From the NCBI GenBank assembly GCA_003427395.1, contig BFEA01000158.1, forward strand, positions 930,438 through 953,895: a stretch of 23,458 nucleotides of DNA. Reading direction: 5' to 3'. This DNA is from Chara braunii (Eukaryota; Streptophyta; Charophyceae; Charales; Characeae). A model generated the notes under the pieces. It did no database searches and was not told the origin of the DNA. It saw only the letters and a program-made list of their open reading frames with translations. The position numbers and the translations under genes are program-made. This document shows positions 8,608 to 16,090 of the stretch, one piece after another. Within the stretch, counting starts at the first letter, position 1, and each line of letters opens with the position of its first letter.

Positions 8608-9090
8608 ATGAGTTTCATCACGGAGCGGGTTCTCGACGCACAGCTACGGCAGCCACGTGGCCACATCTCAGAGATCCGGCAAGTTTGTCACCCTCGGCTC
8701 AATACAGATCTCCGCCGTTTGATGGGATTCTCCTGCGACGAAGGTATCTGTGTCGCCGCCGCATTTCGGATAGAAGGAAGTCCTCACGCGATAGTGTTCG
8801 CGGAGGTTACTACAGTTCATCGGCGAGCGGGTCCCAAAACGAGCCACGTCACCACAATGGCGGGATTCACCGGCGACCTCAGCTCGGTCAATCCGCTGTG
8901 GCATACCGCGATCTTGTCCTCTCTGCGCGAGTGGACGGAGCAAGTGTCCAACGTGTGGCAGCACGTCCTCGCCCGGAAGGGGTATAACATCATCCCGATC
9001 TTTGCATCGGATCTTGACGGGATTCGCCGATCACCGCGTGAGCGGCCTGGTGCGATCCCGACCATCGTCCCCTTCCCCCGTCCGCAATGA
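8608..9090 (+). CDS. orfB, copy P: unrecognised 160-aa accessory protein
   Basis: Open for 160 codons from the conserved ATG, 52 nt after the integrase stop. The intervening stretch is almost pure pyrimidine. The stop overlaps the orfC start (ATGA at 9087-9090). Compared by eye with copy Q, I count about 28 differences over 483 nt, about 10 of them synonymous and none an indel or stop. That suggests at most mild constraint. Where the copies differ, the most altered residues are in the middle (MGFSCDEG against MRFFCDEG) and near the C-terminus. Function unknown. Part of a three-gene block present in every copy. Confidence 0.6.
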   Translation: MSFITERVLDAQLRQPRGHISEIRQVCHPRLNTDLRRLMGFSCDEGICVAAAFRIEGSPHAIVFAEVTTVHRRAGPKTSHVTTMAGFTGDLSSVNPLWHTAILSSLREWTEQVSNVWQHVLARKGYNIIPIFASDLDGIRRSPRERPGAIPTIVPFPRPQ

Positions 9091-10082
9091 ACCACGCTGC
9101 TCGTCTTGCTCCTCTCTCTACCTTTGGTCTCCGCTCTCTCTTCCCCACCTTTTGGCAATCCGATCTTCACCCTTCTCTTTCCTTCTCGTTCGAGCCCCTT
9201 TCAGTCCCTCCTATCCATCCTGGACATTGGCGATTGTGGCGCGAAACTTTTGAGGAGCTGTCATTTTGCTTGGCCAGAGTACAAGTGAAGTGGACGGGCA
9301 CTATCGAGCACCCCACGTGGATCGAGAATCCAGAGCTGCTGACCATACACGGTTGGAGGACTAACGCGGAAGGAGATCTTATTGGATTCCTCTTTGGATC
9401 GGTACGACCGGGTCGCCGTCAGTTGATTGCACAGGAGCTCATCGCAACGATCGTGCAATTGGCGGGCGATCTCTCGCCCGACATCTACTTTCAGAGCGAC
9501 AACAGTCCTGCTCTCTACATTTTCGAGCGATCCTTGGATCCGTACCTTCAGTGGACTTCGTGCTTGGAGGAACCTAGGGACGAGGATACACTACCATCGC
9601 GGCAGAAGTATCTGAAGCCGTACGAGATCATCCCTTACGCCGCCTATCCGAGGGCAAAGGAAGTGGTGATCAACGACGACGAAGAAGAAGAAGACAACGA
9701 GGAGGAAACATCGGAGGAGGGAAGCTATAGTGAACATAGCGAGGGCGAGCTGAGTGAGGAGGAAAAGGAAGAAGAAGGAACCGAATCCGAGTGGGAAGCC
9801 CCGTCGGAGGAAGCGGCACGAAGGCGAGAAGAAATTGCCTCCGGAAAGCGCCAGCTGGAGTTCGCTAGCGAGGCTAGCCTGCGCATCGGTAGCGGTCCGG
9901 CCAAGGATCTAGAACCGGCGAGGCCCGAAGATGGCGACCCTGCAACCGCCACCTCAAGTACCGAGCGACGAAGACGGCGCCGATCCCCCTCCTCCTCCAG
10001 CCCCACCCGTCCCCCAGTTCGCCCACTTACCAATGCGGGCGATAGGCCTTCGACAGTGGATGCTGCCCCGCCGACCGCTTGA
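9087..10082 (+). CDS. orfC, copy P: unrecognised 331-aa acidic accessory protein, intact
   Basis: I do not recognise this protein. It is the only intact copy. The ATG overlaps the orfB stop as ATGA, an arrangement used elsewhere for termination-reinitiation. Order of visible parts: a Ser/Pro/Phe-rich N-terminus; a denser region with several Trp (HWRLWRETFEEL, near residues 49-60); a dense acidic tract from about residue 194 (NDDEEEEDNEEE, then SEEEKEEE); a charged, possibly helical segment (EEAARRREEIASGKRQLEF); and an Arg/Ser tail from about residue 292 (ERRRRRRSPSSSS). No membrane segment or signal peptide is convincing. Acidic tract plus Arg/Ser tail would suit a nucleic-acid or chromatin-associated protein, but that is inference. 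The last 152 nt overlap orfD in another frame. Confidence 0.6.
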   Translation: MNHAARLAPLSTFGLRSLFPTFWQSDLHPSLSFSFEPLSVPPIHPGHWRLWRETFEELSFCLARVQVKWTGTIEHPTWIENPELLTIHGWRTNAEGDLIGFLFGSVRPGRRQLIAQELIATIVQLAGDLSPDIYFQSDNSPALYIFERSLDPYLQWTSCLEEPRDEDTLPSRQKYLKPYEIIPYAAYPRAKEVVINDDEEEEDNEEETSEEGSYSEHSEGELSEEEKEEEGTESEWEAPSEEAARRREEIASGKRQLEFASEASLRIGSGPAKDLEPARPEDGDPATATSSTERRRRRRSPSSSSPTRPPVRPLTNAGDRPSTVDAAPPTA

Positions 10083-10543
10083 TTTTGTCACCCTCGAGCA
10101 GATCCGTACCCCCGTCACCTTCCCTTCCAATCCTTTCCATGCCCATCTCTTCCGCGACTTCTACTCTACCCGCCTACTCGCCACCGTCCACCCCCACGCC
10201 TCCCTCCAATCCGTTGCCCCCACGTTCTGCTGGCATCTCCTGCTGTTCAGCGCTGCATGGGAGCGAAGCAACGTGGTAGAAGTTTACTGCGTTGCCACGG
10301 GGACGATCCCCGCTTGCCGCCACTTCGAGATCTTCCGAGCGGCGCTCTTCCGCACCCTCTCCTCCTTCCTCCCTCCCTCGCAGTGGCGATCATTTCCCCC
10401 GCTTCCACCGGATCATCCGATCTAAGGAGCTCCCGGTGACAATGGAAGGGATGAATCGCTTCCTACCCCCACTCCCTCCGCGTCATCCCCGTGAGATCCC
10501 CAGCATGTACCGCCTCTACTGGCCTATTCCAGCTAAGCGGTAG
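9931..10543 (+). pseudogene. orfD, copy P: frameshifted
   Basis: It starts at the conserved strong-context ATG (MATLQPPP) inside orfC and follows the orfD of copy R for about 145 residues. A deletion near 10370, in a CT-rich stretch, removes the codons for a tyrosine-rich segment (FYRDYLA in R) and shifts the frame, so the ORF stops at 10425. The original C-terminus (PVTMEGMNRFLPPLP) continues in another frame to the TAG at 10541-10543. The truncated product might still be made. Confidence 0.7.
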
Positions 10544-10625
10544 ATCCCATTCACTTGAACCCCCCCCTTTTTTCTCCCTTCATCGGCACGAATCAGTAAG
10601 CTTCGCGAAGATCATGCCATCAACG

Positions 10626-11063
10626 ATGACGTCAACCTATGCGCTGATTCGACAAACGGCAAAGAGCAAGGGTGCAGAGCACACGGAGATCAGGTGGACC
10701 ATGATGGCGTCACCTGGACGATCTCCACGAGGCAGAGGGTTGCATATGACAGGGCTACAAAGATCTTGCCACGGATGTTGTCGCCATCTCATCCACGGTC
10801 CAATTATCGTTCCTTGTACTTCTTTCTGCTCTGTTGATACGTTTGGTTCCTCATGCATCACTCTTATCTCCCCTCTTCTTTTTCGCCATGACATGCAATC
10901 AGAAGATCGCATAATTTTGGAACCCCCTGCGCGTCACATATGTGACGAACCACTTCACGACCCCGTGCCATCCTTCGTACCCTTTCTTTTGCTTGTATCA
11001 TACCAACCCCAGGAAAAACCCGTTTTGATTTCTTGTTTTCGGGTGCTGCATTTTCCTTTTTGA
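10626..11063 (+). CDS. orfE, copy P: unrecognised 145-aa ORF inside U
   Basis: Same 438-nt frame as in copies R and Q, starting at the shared ATGACG. In this copy the frame is open further upstream (to 10491), overlapping the end of orfD. The 16-bp palindrome at 10932-10947 lies within it. In copy S the downstream part is present but shifted by a one-base difference near 4541. No known domain. It may be coding, or a stop-poor part of the 3' UTR/LTR. Confidence 0.35.
   Translation: MTSTYALIRQTAKSKGAEHTEIRWTMMASPGRSPRGRGLHMTGLQRSCHGCCRHLIHGPIIVPCTSFCSVDTFGSSCITLISPLLFRHDMQSEDRIILEPPARHICDEPLHDPVPSFVPFLLLVSYQPQEKPVLISCFRVLHFPF
10627..10634. promoter_or_regulatory. CRE-like TGACGTCA palindrome
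   Basis: A perfect TGACGTCA, the consensus site for CREB/ATF-type bZIP factors. It is also perfect in copy Q (21767-21774) and one base off in copy R (836-843). It overlaps the candidate start of orfE. An 8-bp site can occur by chance, and its position about 1.2 kb before the TATA box is far upstream. Confidence 0.3.
10932..10947. other. Perfect 16-bp palindrome CGTCACATATGTGACG
   Basis: Perfect in this copy and one mismatch away in Q (22072-22087) and R (523-538). The truncated start of copy S falls within the same motif (about 4450). TGTGACG and CGTCACA would make a plausible short terminal inverted repeat of an LTR, but both arms lie side by side here, not at two ends. It could instead be a protein-binding site or a break hotspot. 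Confidence 0.6.
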
Positions 11064-11662
11064 GAGCTTTTTCGACTGATGAGTTGTGTTTTTTTTTTTG
11101 CAAAGTCGAGAAAAACATGGGAATTTACGCGCGCCTTAGCGAGCGCACTGGGAATTGGGCTCGGTAGTTGGGAATTCCGGGATAAGCGGAACTTCAACGT
11201 GTCCTTTTTGGGTGTGTGAATGTTCTTGGGCGTGTCGGGGAAAACTCTCGGAATTTTGCATGAATACGAATAGGCGTAGGATTTTATTTTCCCTCGTCGC
11301 TTTTTCGCGCGTGGATATGGTGATTTCAATTTTGAATTAGGATAGAAGCAAGCTGTAACTGTTTCGGTGCCTTTTTCTTTTTTTTTTGTTGACGGCTCCA
11401 TGCATGCAAAAGCTTCCTCCTCTCTGTCCCCCGCATCGCTCCCTCCCGCGCCTCCCTTCCCTTCTCCCTCCTTTTTCTCTCTCCCCGTAACTGTTTTTCC
11501 TTCTCCCTCTCTCTCTCTCCCGCCTTGCTTTCACGCGCCAATTTCCCTTTCTTGATCATATGAATCTTGGACCCGTCGTGCGCCACCTCTCGTGCCTTTT
11601 CTCTTCTCACCCGCTAAGTCTGGCGCACGACGCCCGGACGATCCCCCGATAACTCTCGCTCG

Positions 11663-11856
11663 CCAATCAGGTGCGTTGATCAATAGGACCTTCCTATCGC
11701 GCGACGGATCTGATTGGTTGAACGTTGAGTTCCGAAGGATCAGCATGGCGTTTGTAGAGCACTCTTCTCAAAGTCTTCTCCTCCTGCTTCTCCTCTTACA
11801 GCTCAACTTTCGTGTCGCCTTCTCCCTCTTCTATCTCCCCTGTCGCAACTATAAAA
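11663..11856 (+). promoter_or_regulatory. Candidate LTR promoter, copy P/Q
   Basis: CCAAT at 11663-11667, ATTGG at 11713-11717 and TATAAAA at 11850-11856, conserved in sequence and order with S and Q. It would drive gag-pol of copy Q from a leader of about 2.1 kb, unusually long for such elements unless introns are removed. Confidence 0.55.
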
Positions 11857-12198
11857 CCCGCAAGCGCGTCCGCAAATCTCTCTTACGTTCTGGACTCTCA
11901 AGCCAGCTTCCGGGAAGTAGTGGCTAGGCAGAGTGTTTAAAGCGAGTCGGAAAGTCCTGTCGGGCTGACGATAGACTGGCCGGTTGCGCGCTGGATCGCC
12001 ACGACGGACTGTGGGATCTGGGTGAACCGTGTCGAGTTAACAACAGCGGGGTGACCATCACAGTGGTGGGAGTTAGCACGCGACGGTCGGGATCGTCGGT
12101 GCGGGTATGAGGATTGATGTTGAGTTGATTGGCCTGGGGCCATATTGGAATTAACGGCGAATGCGCCTTTGTCGCGGATTGTTATCTTTGGTGTGAGT

Positions 12199-12267
12199 GT
12201 ACGGCGGTGACGCCGAACTTTTTTCTTCCGTCATCTTGTCATCTTCTATTTTAGAATTTCTTTCCTT

Positions 12268-12348
<81 letters not shown>

Positions 12349-12446
12349 TGATGATGCGTCTTAATGATCATCCCTCTCTTGANTGTACGGCGGTGACGCC
12401 GAACTTTTTTCTTCCGTTCTCTTTTTATCTTTTTTTTTAGAATTTC

Positions 12447-12532
<86 letters not shown>

Positions 12533-12566
12533 AATGATGATGCGTCTTAATGATCATCCCTCTCTT
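12199..12566 (+). repeat. Tandem duplication around CT microsatellites, with an N at its joint
   Basis: A unit of about 180 bp is present twice: from tgtacggcggtgacgccg at 12199 through a CT run (12271-12341) to ctctcttga, then an N at 12383, then the same start at 12384 through a second CT run (about 12454-12528) to ctctcttgag. Copy S has a single unit. The N at the exact joint suggests two reads or contigs joined without collapsing the repeat. Each unit carries a potential hairpin, CGGCG-GTGA-CGCCG, with a GNRA-type loop. Confidence 0.75.
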
Positions 12567-13084
12567 GAGTAGGAATGAGTTGGCATCATGCTTATGTGTG
12601 AAAGAACTTCTTCCAAAACTCTTTCATTAGTTTCCTAGGTAATCCTCCTATGCAAGGACCCCGTCTGCTTGTCTTGTGAACGATGGATGCGTGTGTATTT
12701 TGCAATGCGATTCATCTTTTCCTGTGCATGTCTCATTTTCGCACCTTCCACAGCAAATGCATGTATAGAGATGCGTGACTTTTTCGATTTGATTAGACGA
12801 GTGTCATCGGGCTTTTGGTCGAGAATGCAAGAGTGTTTAGATTTGTAGTTCTGTTTGCACTGCGCATGCCATCTACCTTATGATGCACGACATCAGCAGC
12901 CGAGCCACGAGGCGGCCCTTAGAAACAAGGCGCCCAGGGACCAACGTTGTGTCGAACTGATCGGACCCATAGCCATATTGATCTGTGATTGCTTTCTCTC
13001 TCTTGTGTCAAAAAAATTGATTGGGGGACGCGCAAATCGCGTCTTTATTTAATGACGTCTCACGATGTTTTGTGATTGATTGAC

Positions 13085-13624
13085 ATGTGGACTGACAAGT
13101 ACTCTTCGATTGGGCGCCAGCCTCTCTTATCTCCCATCCCAACATGACATTTTCCTTACAGTGAGGAAAAGACACGTGTATGTGAGTGGGACGTACGAGA
13201 AGCCATTGCACAAATCGGCGGGCAGTATTACTTCCCTCCGGCCAACCACTGTTCTTGGTTCGTAAAAGCCGGGTTTGTTATTATCGATACGCACTTCCCA
13301 CCTTACTCGGTATTGTTGCCATTTAACGAGTTAATCGTCATTCCGTGGACGGCAGTAGAACCCCATTGGTCGTGCACTCTGTGCACCGAATGTCAGCGTT
13401 TTGAGCGCTACGAGTCCTGGGGTTTCCACTACCGTGTGCGGAGTGAAGACGAGCATAAAGAAAGAGCCACGGGACTGAGACCCTCCACGTCAGACTCAGA
13501 ACTAACCAGCGAACGACGACAAGATTTGATACAAAAACGGGACACGCGAAGCGTGCCCAAGCCTTTCTGTTCTAAATGACGGGCTGTAGCCCGGTGGGAG
13601 GCACGACAATACTTTTTGGATTAA
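13085..13624 (+). pseudogene. orfA, copy P/Q: two stop codons
   Basis: Aligned codon for codon with the intact orfA at 6360-6899 over 540 nt. TGA at 13145-13147 and TGA at 13577-13579 both replace CGA, that is C-to-T at a CpG. The C-x2-C pair and the charged C-terminal third are still present. The equal length despite two stops argues that the reading frame was real in the ancestor. Two short inverted repeats near its 3' end (around 13540-13556 and 13578-13592) could form hairpins in RNA. Confidence 0.55.
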
Positions 13625-13856
13625 ATTTGGGTCCTTCTCTCTCTTTCCCGCCTTGCCCGCGCGCGCATTTCGCGACACGCGAAACGATCGACTTGCTCCA
13701 TCGGACCAACAAAGGGGATTTCTGTTTCGTTTGTGTCCCCACACTCAATTTCCAAAAATCCTTGGCACACCCCATCTTGTTGTTTTTCTGGGTCTCTTTT
13801 CCGCACAGCTAACACTCTGAACAGAAGACAACACAGGGCGTGAGGGTTGTATCGGC

Positions 13857-13872
13857 ACCGACACGTGTCGGT
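13857..13872. other. Perfect 16-bp palindrome ACCGACACGTGTCGGT in the leader
   Basis: It lies 110 nt upstream of the gag ATG, and 14 bp of it are conserved in copy S (7132-7145) although the flanks differ. Retroviral leaders carry a self-complementary dimerisation site near gag; this placement is similar, but no function has been shown. The core CACGTG is also a G-box/E-box. Confidence 0.65.
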
Positions 13873-13982
13873 TGTGATGATATTAAGTCGAACTGGCGAA
13901 AGGTAGGAGAGACCCTCAACTAGCTCGTCAAGATCGCCCTGTAACCAGGTCTCAGTCTAGTGTGGCTGCACCAGCAATACCA

Positions 13983-15049
13983 ATGGTGGACGGTACTAGG
14001 GTGATCATTAGCATCCCTGCCCCTTTTCCCTTCTTCCCTAACCATACCCATCCGGAGGCTTGGCTAGAAGCTGTCGAAGCTCAAAACTACGAGCGACTAA
14101 TCTTTCCTGTGTTCTGATATTACTACTTCGCAATACATCACATGACTGGTTTAGAAAACAGACGTGGGTAGATTGGGATACCTTCAAGCGAGAATTCTTG
14201 GCTCGATTCGATACGGTTAGTGAAGATGCCGCCTTATATGTACTCAAAAATCGACCACAAGGACCAGGGGAATTATTGCCCGATTTCGTTGATCGATTTC
14301 AAACCACGTAGGATAAATCCGGGCGAGACGAGAGTTCCGCTTGAGACTTGTTTATTGATCACCTTCAAAGTCCGACCTTGAAAGGGAAACTGCAGAAAAA
14401 GGTTCCGCCGAAAACAACCCAATTATCGACTATCATCACTAAATTGTTGGAGCTAGACTTGGCTGATACAAAAAAATATATCAGCCAGGGAGACGAGGAT
14501 ATTACAGATTCCATACGGGATGTAACGGCCAAAAGGCGATCCTGGCTACAAGCAGTCGAACGGTTTTATCCCCGCCCCGATCATGACCTTCCCGGCGGAA
14601 TCGTCTTCGATATCCCGGCTGCTTCTCCTCCCTCTCCCCCGGTGAATCAATCAATCGCAACCGTTAGAAGCGGAACCCCATCCGAACCCCCCTCGCCAGC
14701 CATAACCAATTTGCATCTTGCCCAGATGATCCATACGGCTACTACTAAGCAGTCCGAATGGATGAGTAACCTGATCCAAGTGCGGGCGGCTCATATGGAG
14801 CAGATGGAACAGATAATGAGCAGGCTCATTAGGCCTAACCCAGCTCCTGCTCGGCCTGCCCCTGCATCGTTTCCACTCTTACCTGCCCCACCTGCTTCAG
14901 GGTTCGCGCCTCAGTTCCCTCATCTAGCTAATCCAGCAGGGAAGATCGAATGCTTTAACTGCAAGCAGCCCGGGCATTTCGCCCGGGACTGTCCGCAGCC
15001 GAAACATAATCAACCTCCCCCTGCTGCGGCCCCCGTTGCCCTTAATTAG
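13983..15049 (+). pseudogene. gag: gag, copy Q: capsid/nucleocapsid, with frameshift and stops
   Basis: Structural protein of the particle. The N-terminus (MVDGTRV, then PEAWLEAVEAQNYERLIF) starts at the ATG 13983 and stops at TGA 14115-14117. The rest continues in another frame, so a frameshift lies near 14110-14150. It then reads TWVDWDTFKREFLARFD, typical of the capsid region of Ty3/Gypsy gag. In-frame stops lie at 14309-14311 (TAG) and 14342-14344 (TGA). A Pro-rich region precedes a single CCHC zinc knuckle (14951-14992, CFNCKQPGHFARDC), which binds RNA. The segment closes with TAG 15047-15049, beyond which pol continues in the same frame. That last stop may be a lesion or a readthrough site. 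Confidence 0.85.
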
Positions 15050-16018
15050 GGACTAGTGACCGCTCTGATGGATACGGATCAAGGAAGAGAACTTGTGGCA
15101 TATGCCATAGAACAACCCCCCCCTTCGATGGCAACGGGATCGACATCGGGAGCTTCTTCCCCCAACGCTGCTGACGTGGTCGATCCTCTCGAGTATCTCC
15201 ATCTCGCAGGCATGATCGGAGCGATCCGATCGGTCCAAGATGATCTCGAGTGGGTCGGTCGGGAATCCAATCCAGGACCGCAGTTTCGGACAGGAGACAT
15301 TGACGTATTGAGAACACTCAAGCAGTTAGACATCCGCGTTCCTATCCCCGTAGGGCGTCTGCTCACCATATCTGAAGCGACGAACGATAAACTTTTACAA
15401 CACTCCAAGAAAAATCAAAAGCGTTTCACATATCAACGCATACAAAGGATGTTGAAGAAGAAGGAAGAAGGTGAGAAAGTGGTATCCCCTGAGCCGGACA
15501 CTAAAGAACCTGAAGCCGCACACATAGCCGCCATCTCTTTAGCAGATAAGGATCACTTCGTACAAGCTCGTCCGGTACTATGGAAAAGCACATAGTGTGA
15601 CTGTGAAGTTTGGGGCAAGCAGTTTAATGCCCTTATCGACACAGGGTCTTCTGCAGTGGCCATATCGTTAGATACTGTAAAAAGGACGGGACGACTTGGA
15701 TCCATTCTTCCTTAATCTGGCAAAGACAACTATGTCTCTGCCGACGAGGAAGCAATGAACATTGTAGGCATTATCGAGAACGTGACTGTAAAAGTTGGAC
15801 GAGTACACGTCCTTGTTAACGCGCTCGTAATAGATGCACGTTCATATTCTGTATTGTTGGGATTACCTTGGGCGAAGGCGGTGGGCGCATGTCTGCATTT
15901 CGATTCGAAGCAACTGGTGCTCACGCAAACTGGGGGAAAACCTAAAATTGTCCCTTTGCGGGTTTCCACCCGAACGATAAAACGGGTTCCCAACCCGGCC
16001 CAAATAGGGATGATCTGA
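15050..16018 (+). pseudogene. pol: pol N-terminal part: linker and aspartic protease, copy Q
   Basis: In the same frame as gag and as RT. A linker of about 180 codons (including DLEWVGRESNPGP) precedes a retropepsin-like protease with the active-site motif DTGS at 15638-15649 (FNALIDTGSSAVAIS) and a later LGLPW motif near 15850. Three stops break it: TAG 15593-15595 just before the protease, TAA 15713-15715 inside it, and TGA 16016-16018 at its end. The protease would cut the Gag-Pol precursor. Because the frame is shared across all stops with no indel, the ancestor probably had gag-PR-RT-RH as one continuous polyprotein, or one split only at 15047. Confidence 0.8.
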
Positions 16019-16090
16019 TACATTGATCCCGATGAATGCTCTCCCTCGAGCCTCGGGGATGAAATCAGGGAACGAGAATGCAAAGAAGAG

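Larger units (their letters stand above)
4450..10543 (+). mobile_element. Copy S/P: internally deleted element (U - gag stub - integrase - orfB - orfC - orfD)
   Basis: A plus-strand derivative of the same family. Block U (from about 4450) runs into the first codons of gag (7257-7308) and then, through about 60 bp of scrambled element sequence, into the middle of the integrase gene at 7371. Roughly 4 kb present in copy Q (most of gag, PR, RT, RNase H and the PHD finger) is missing. Integrase, orfB, orfC and orfD follow in the usual order, and the 3' U block at 10544 is shared with copy Q. It cannot supply gag or RT itself. It keeps the only intact orfA and the only intact orfC in the window. 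Confidence 0.8.
10544..13982 (+). repeat. U block, copy P/Q: 3' UTR, LTR and 5' leader, complete but boundaries unresolved
   Basis: Flanked on the left by orfD and on the right by gag, so it must hold the 3' end of one element and the 5' end of the next with a shared LTR. In order: a C/T-rich tract (10559-10580), orfE, a 16-bp palindrome (10932-10947), promoter boxes (11663-11856), duplicated CT microsatellites (12271-12528), a leader without a visible gene (12560-13080), orfA (13085-13624), and a palindrome (13857-13872) before gag. I could not find a clear polypurine tract, primer-binding site or TG...CA ends, so the LTR is not delimited. The TGTGACG following the first palindrome is only a candidate edge. 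Confidence 0.75.

Noticed and set aside
8668-9170. Antisense ORFs of 98 and 117 codons over orfB, open in all three copies
   Set aside because: The region is stop-poor in several frames. The sense frame has the conserved start and the stop-start link to orfC, so the antisense frames are taken as shadows.
9733-9780. Long purine run in orfC as the polypurine tract
   Set aside because: It lies in the middle of coding sequence for the acidic tract, about 1 kb before any possible LTR, and is explained by Glu/Lys codons.
8608-10543. The accessory block as an env gene
   Set aside because: No signal peptide, transmembrane segment, furin-type site or fusion-peptide-like stretch in orfB, orfC or orfD.
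11745-11927. A 60-aa ORF (MAFVEHSSQSLLLLL...) with a signal-peptide-like start, present in S (5273), P and Q
   Set aside because: It overlaps the TATA box and begins upstream of the likely transcription start. The leucine run comes from a CT-rich stretch. Its conservation is explained by copy similarity.
10944-13982. Exact LTR with TG...CA ends, polypurine tract and tRNA primer-binding site
   Set aside because: No purine tract directly before a TG edge and no clear primer-binding site was found. No copy is flanked by host DNA, so I give only the enclosing U block.
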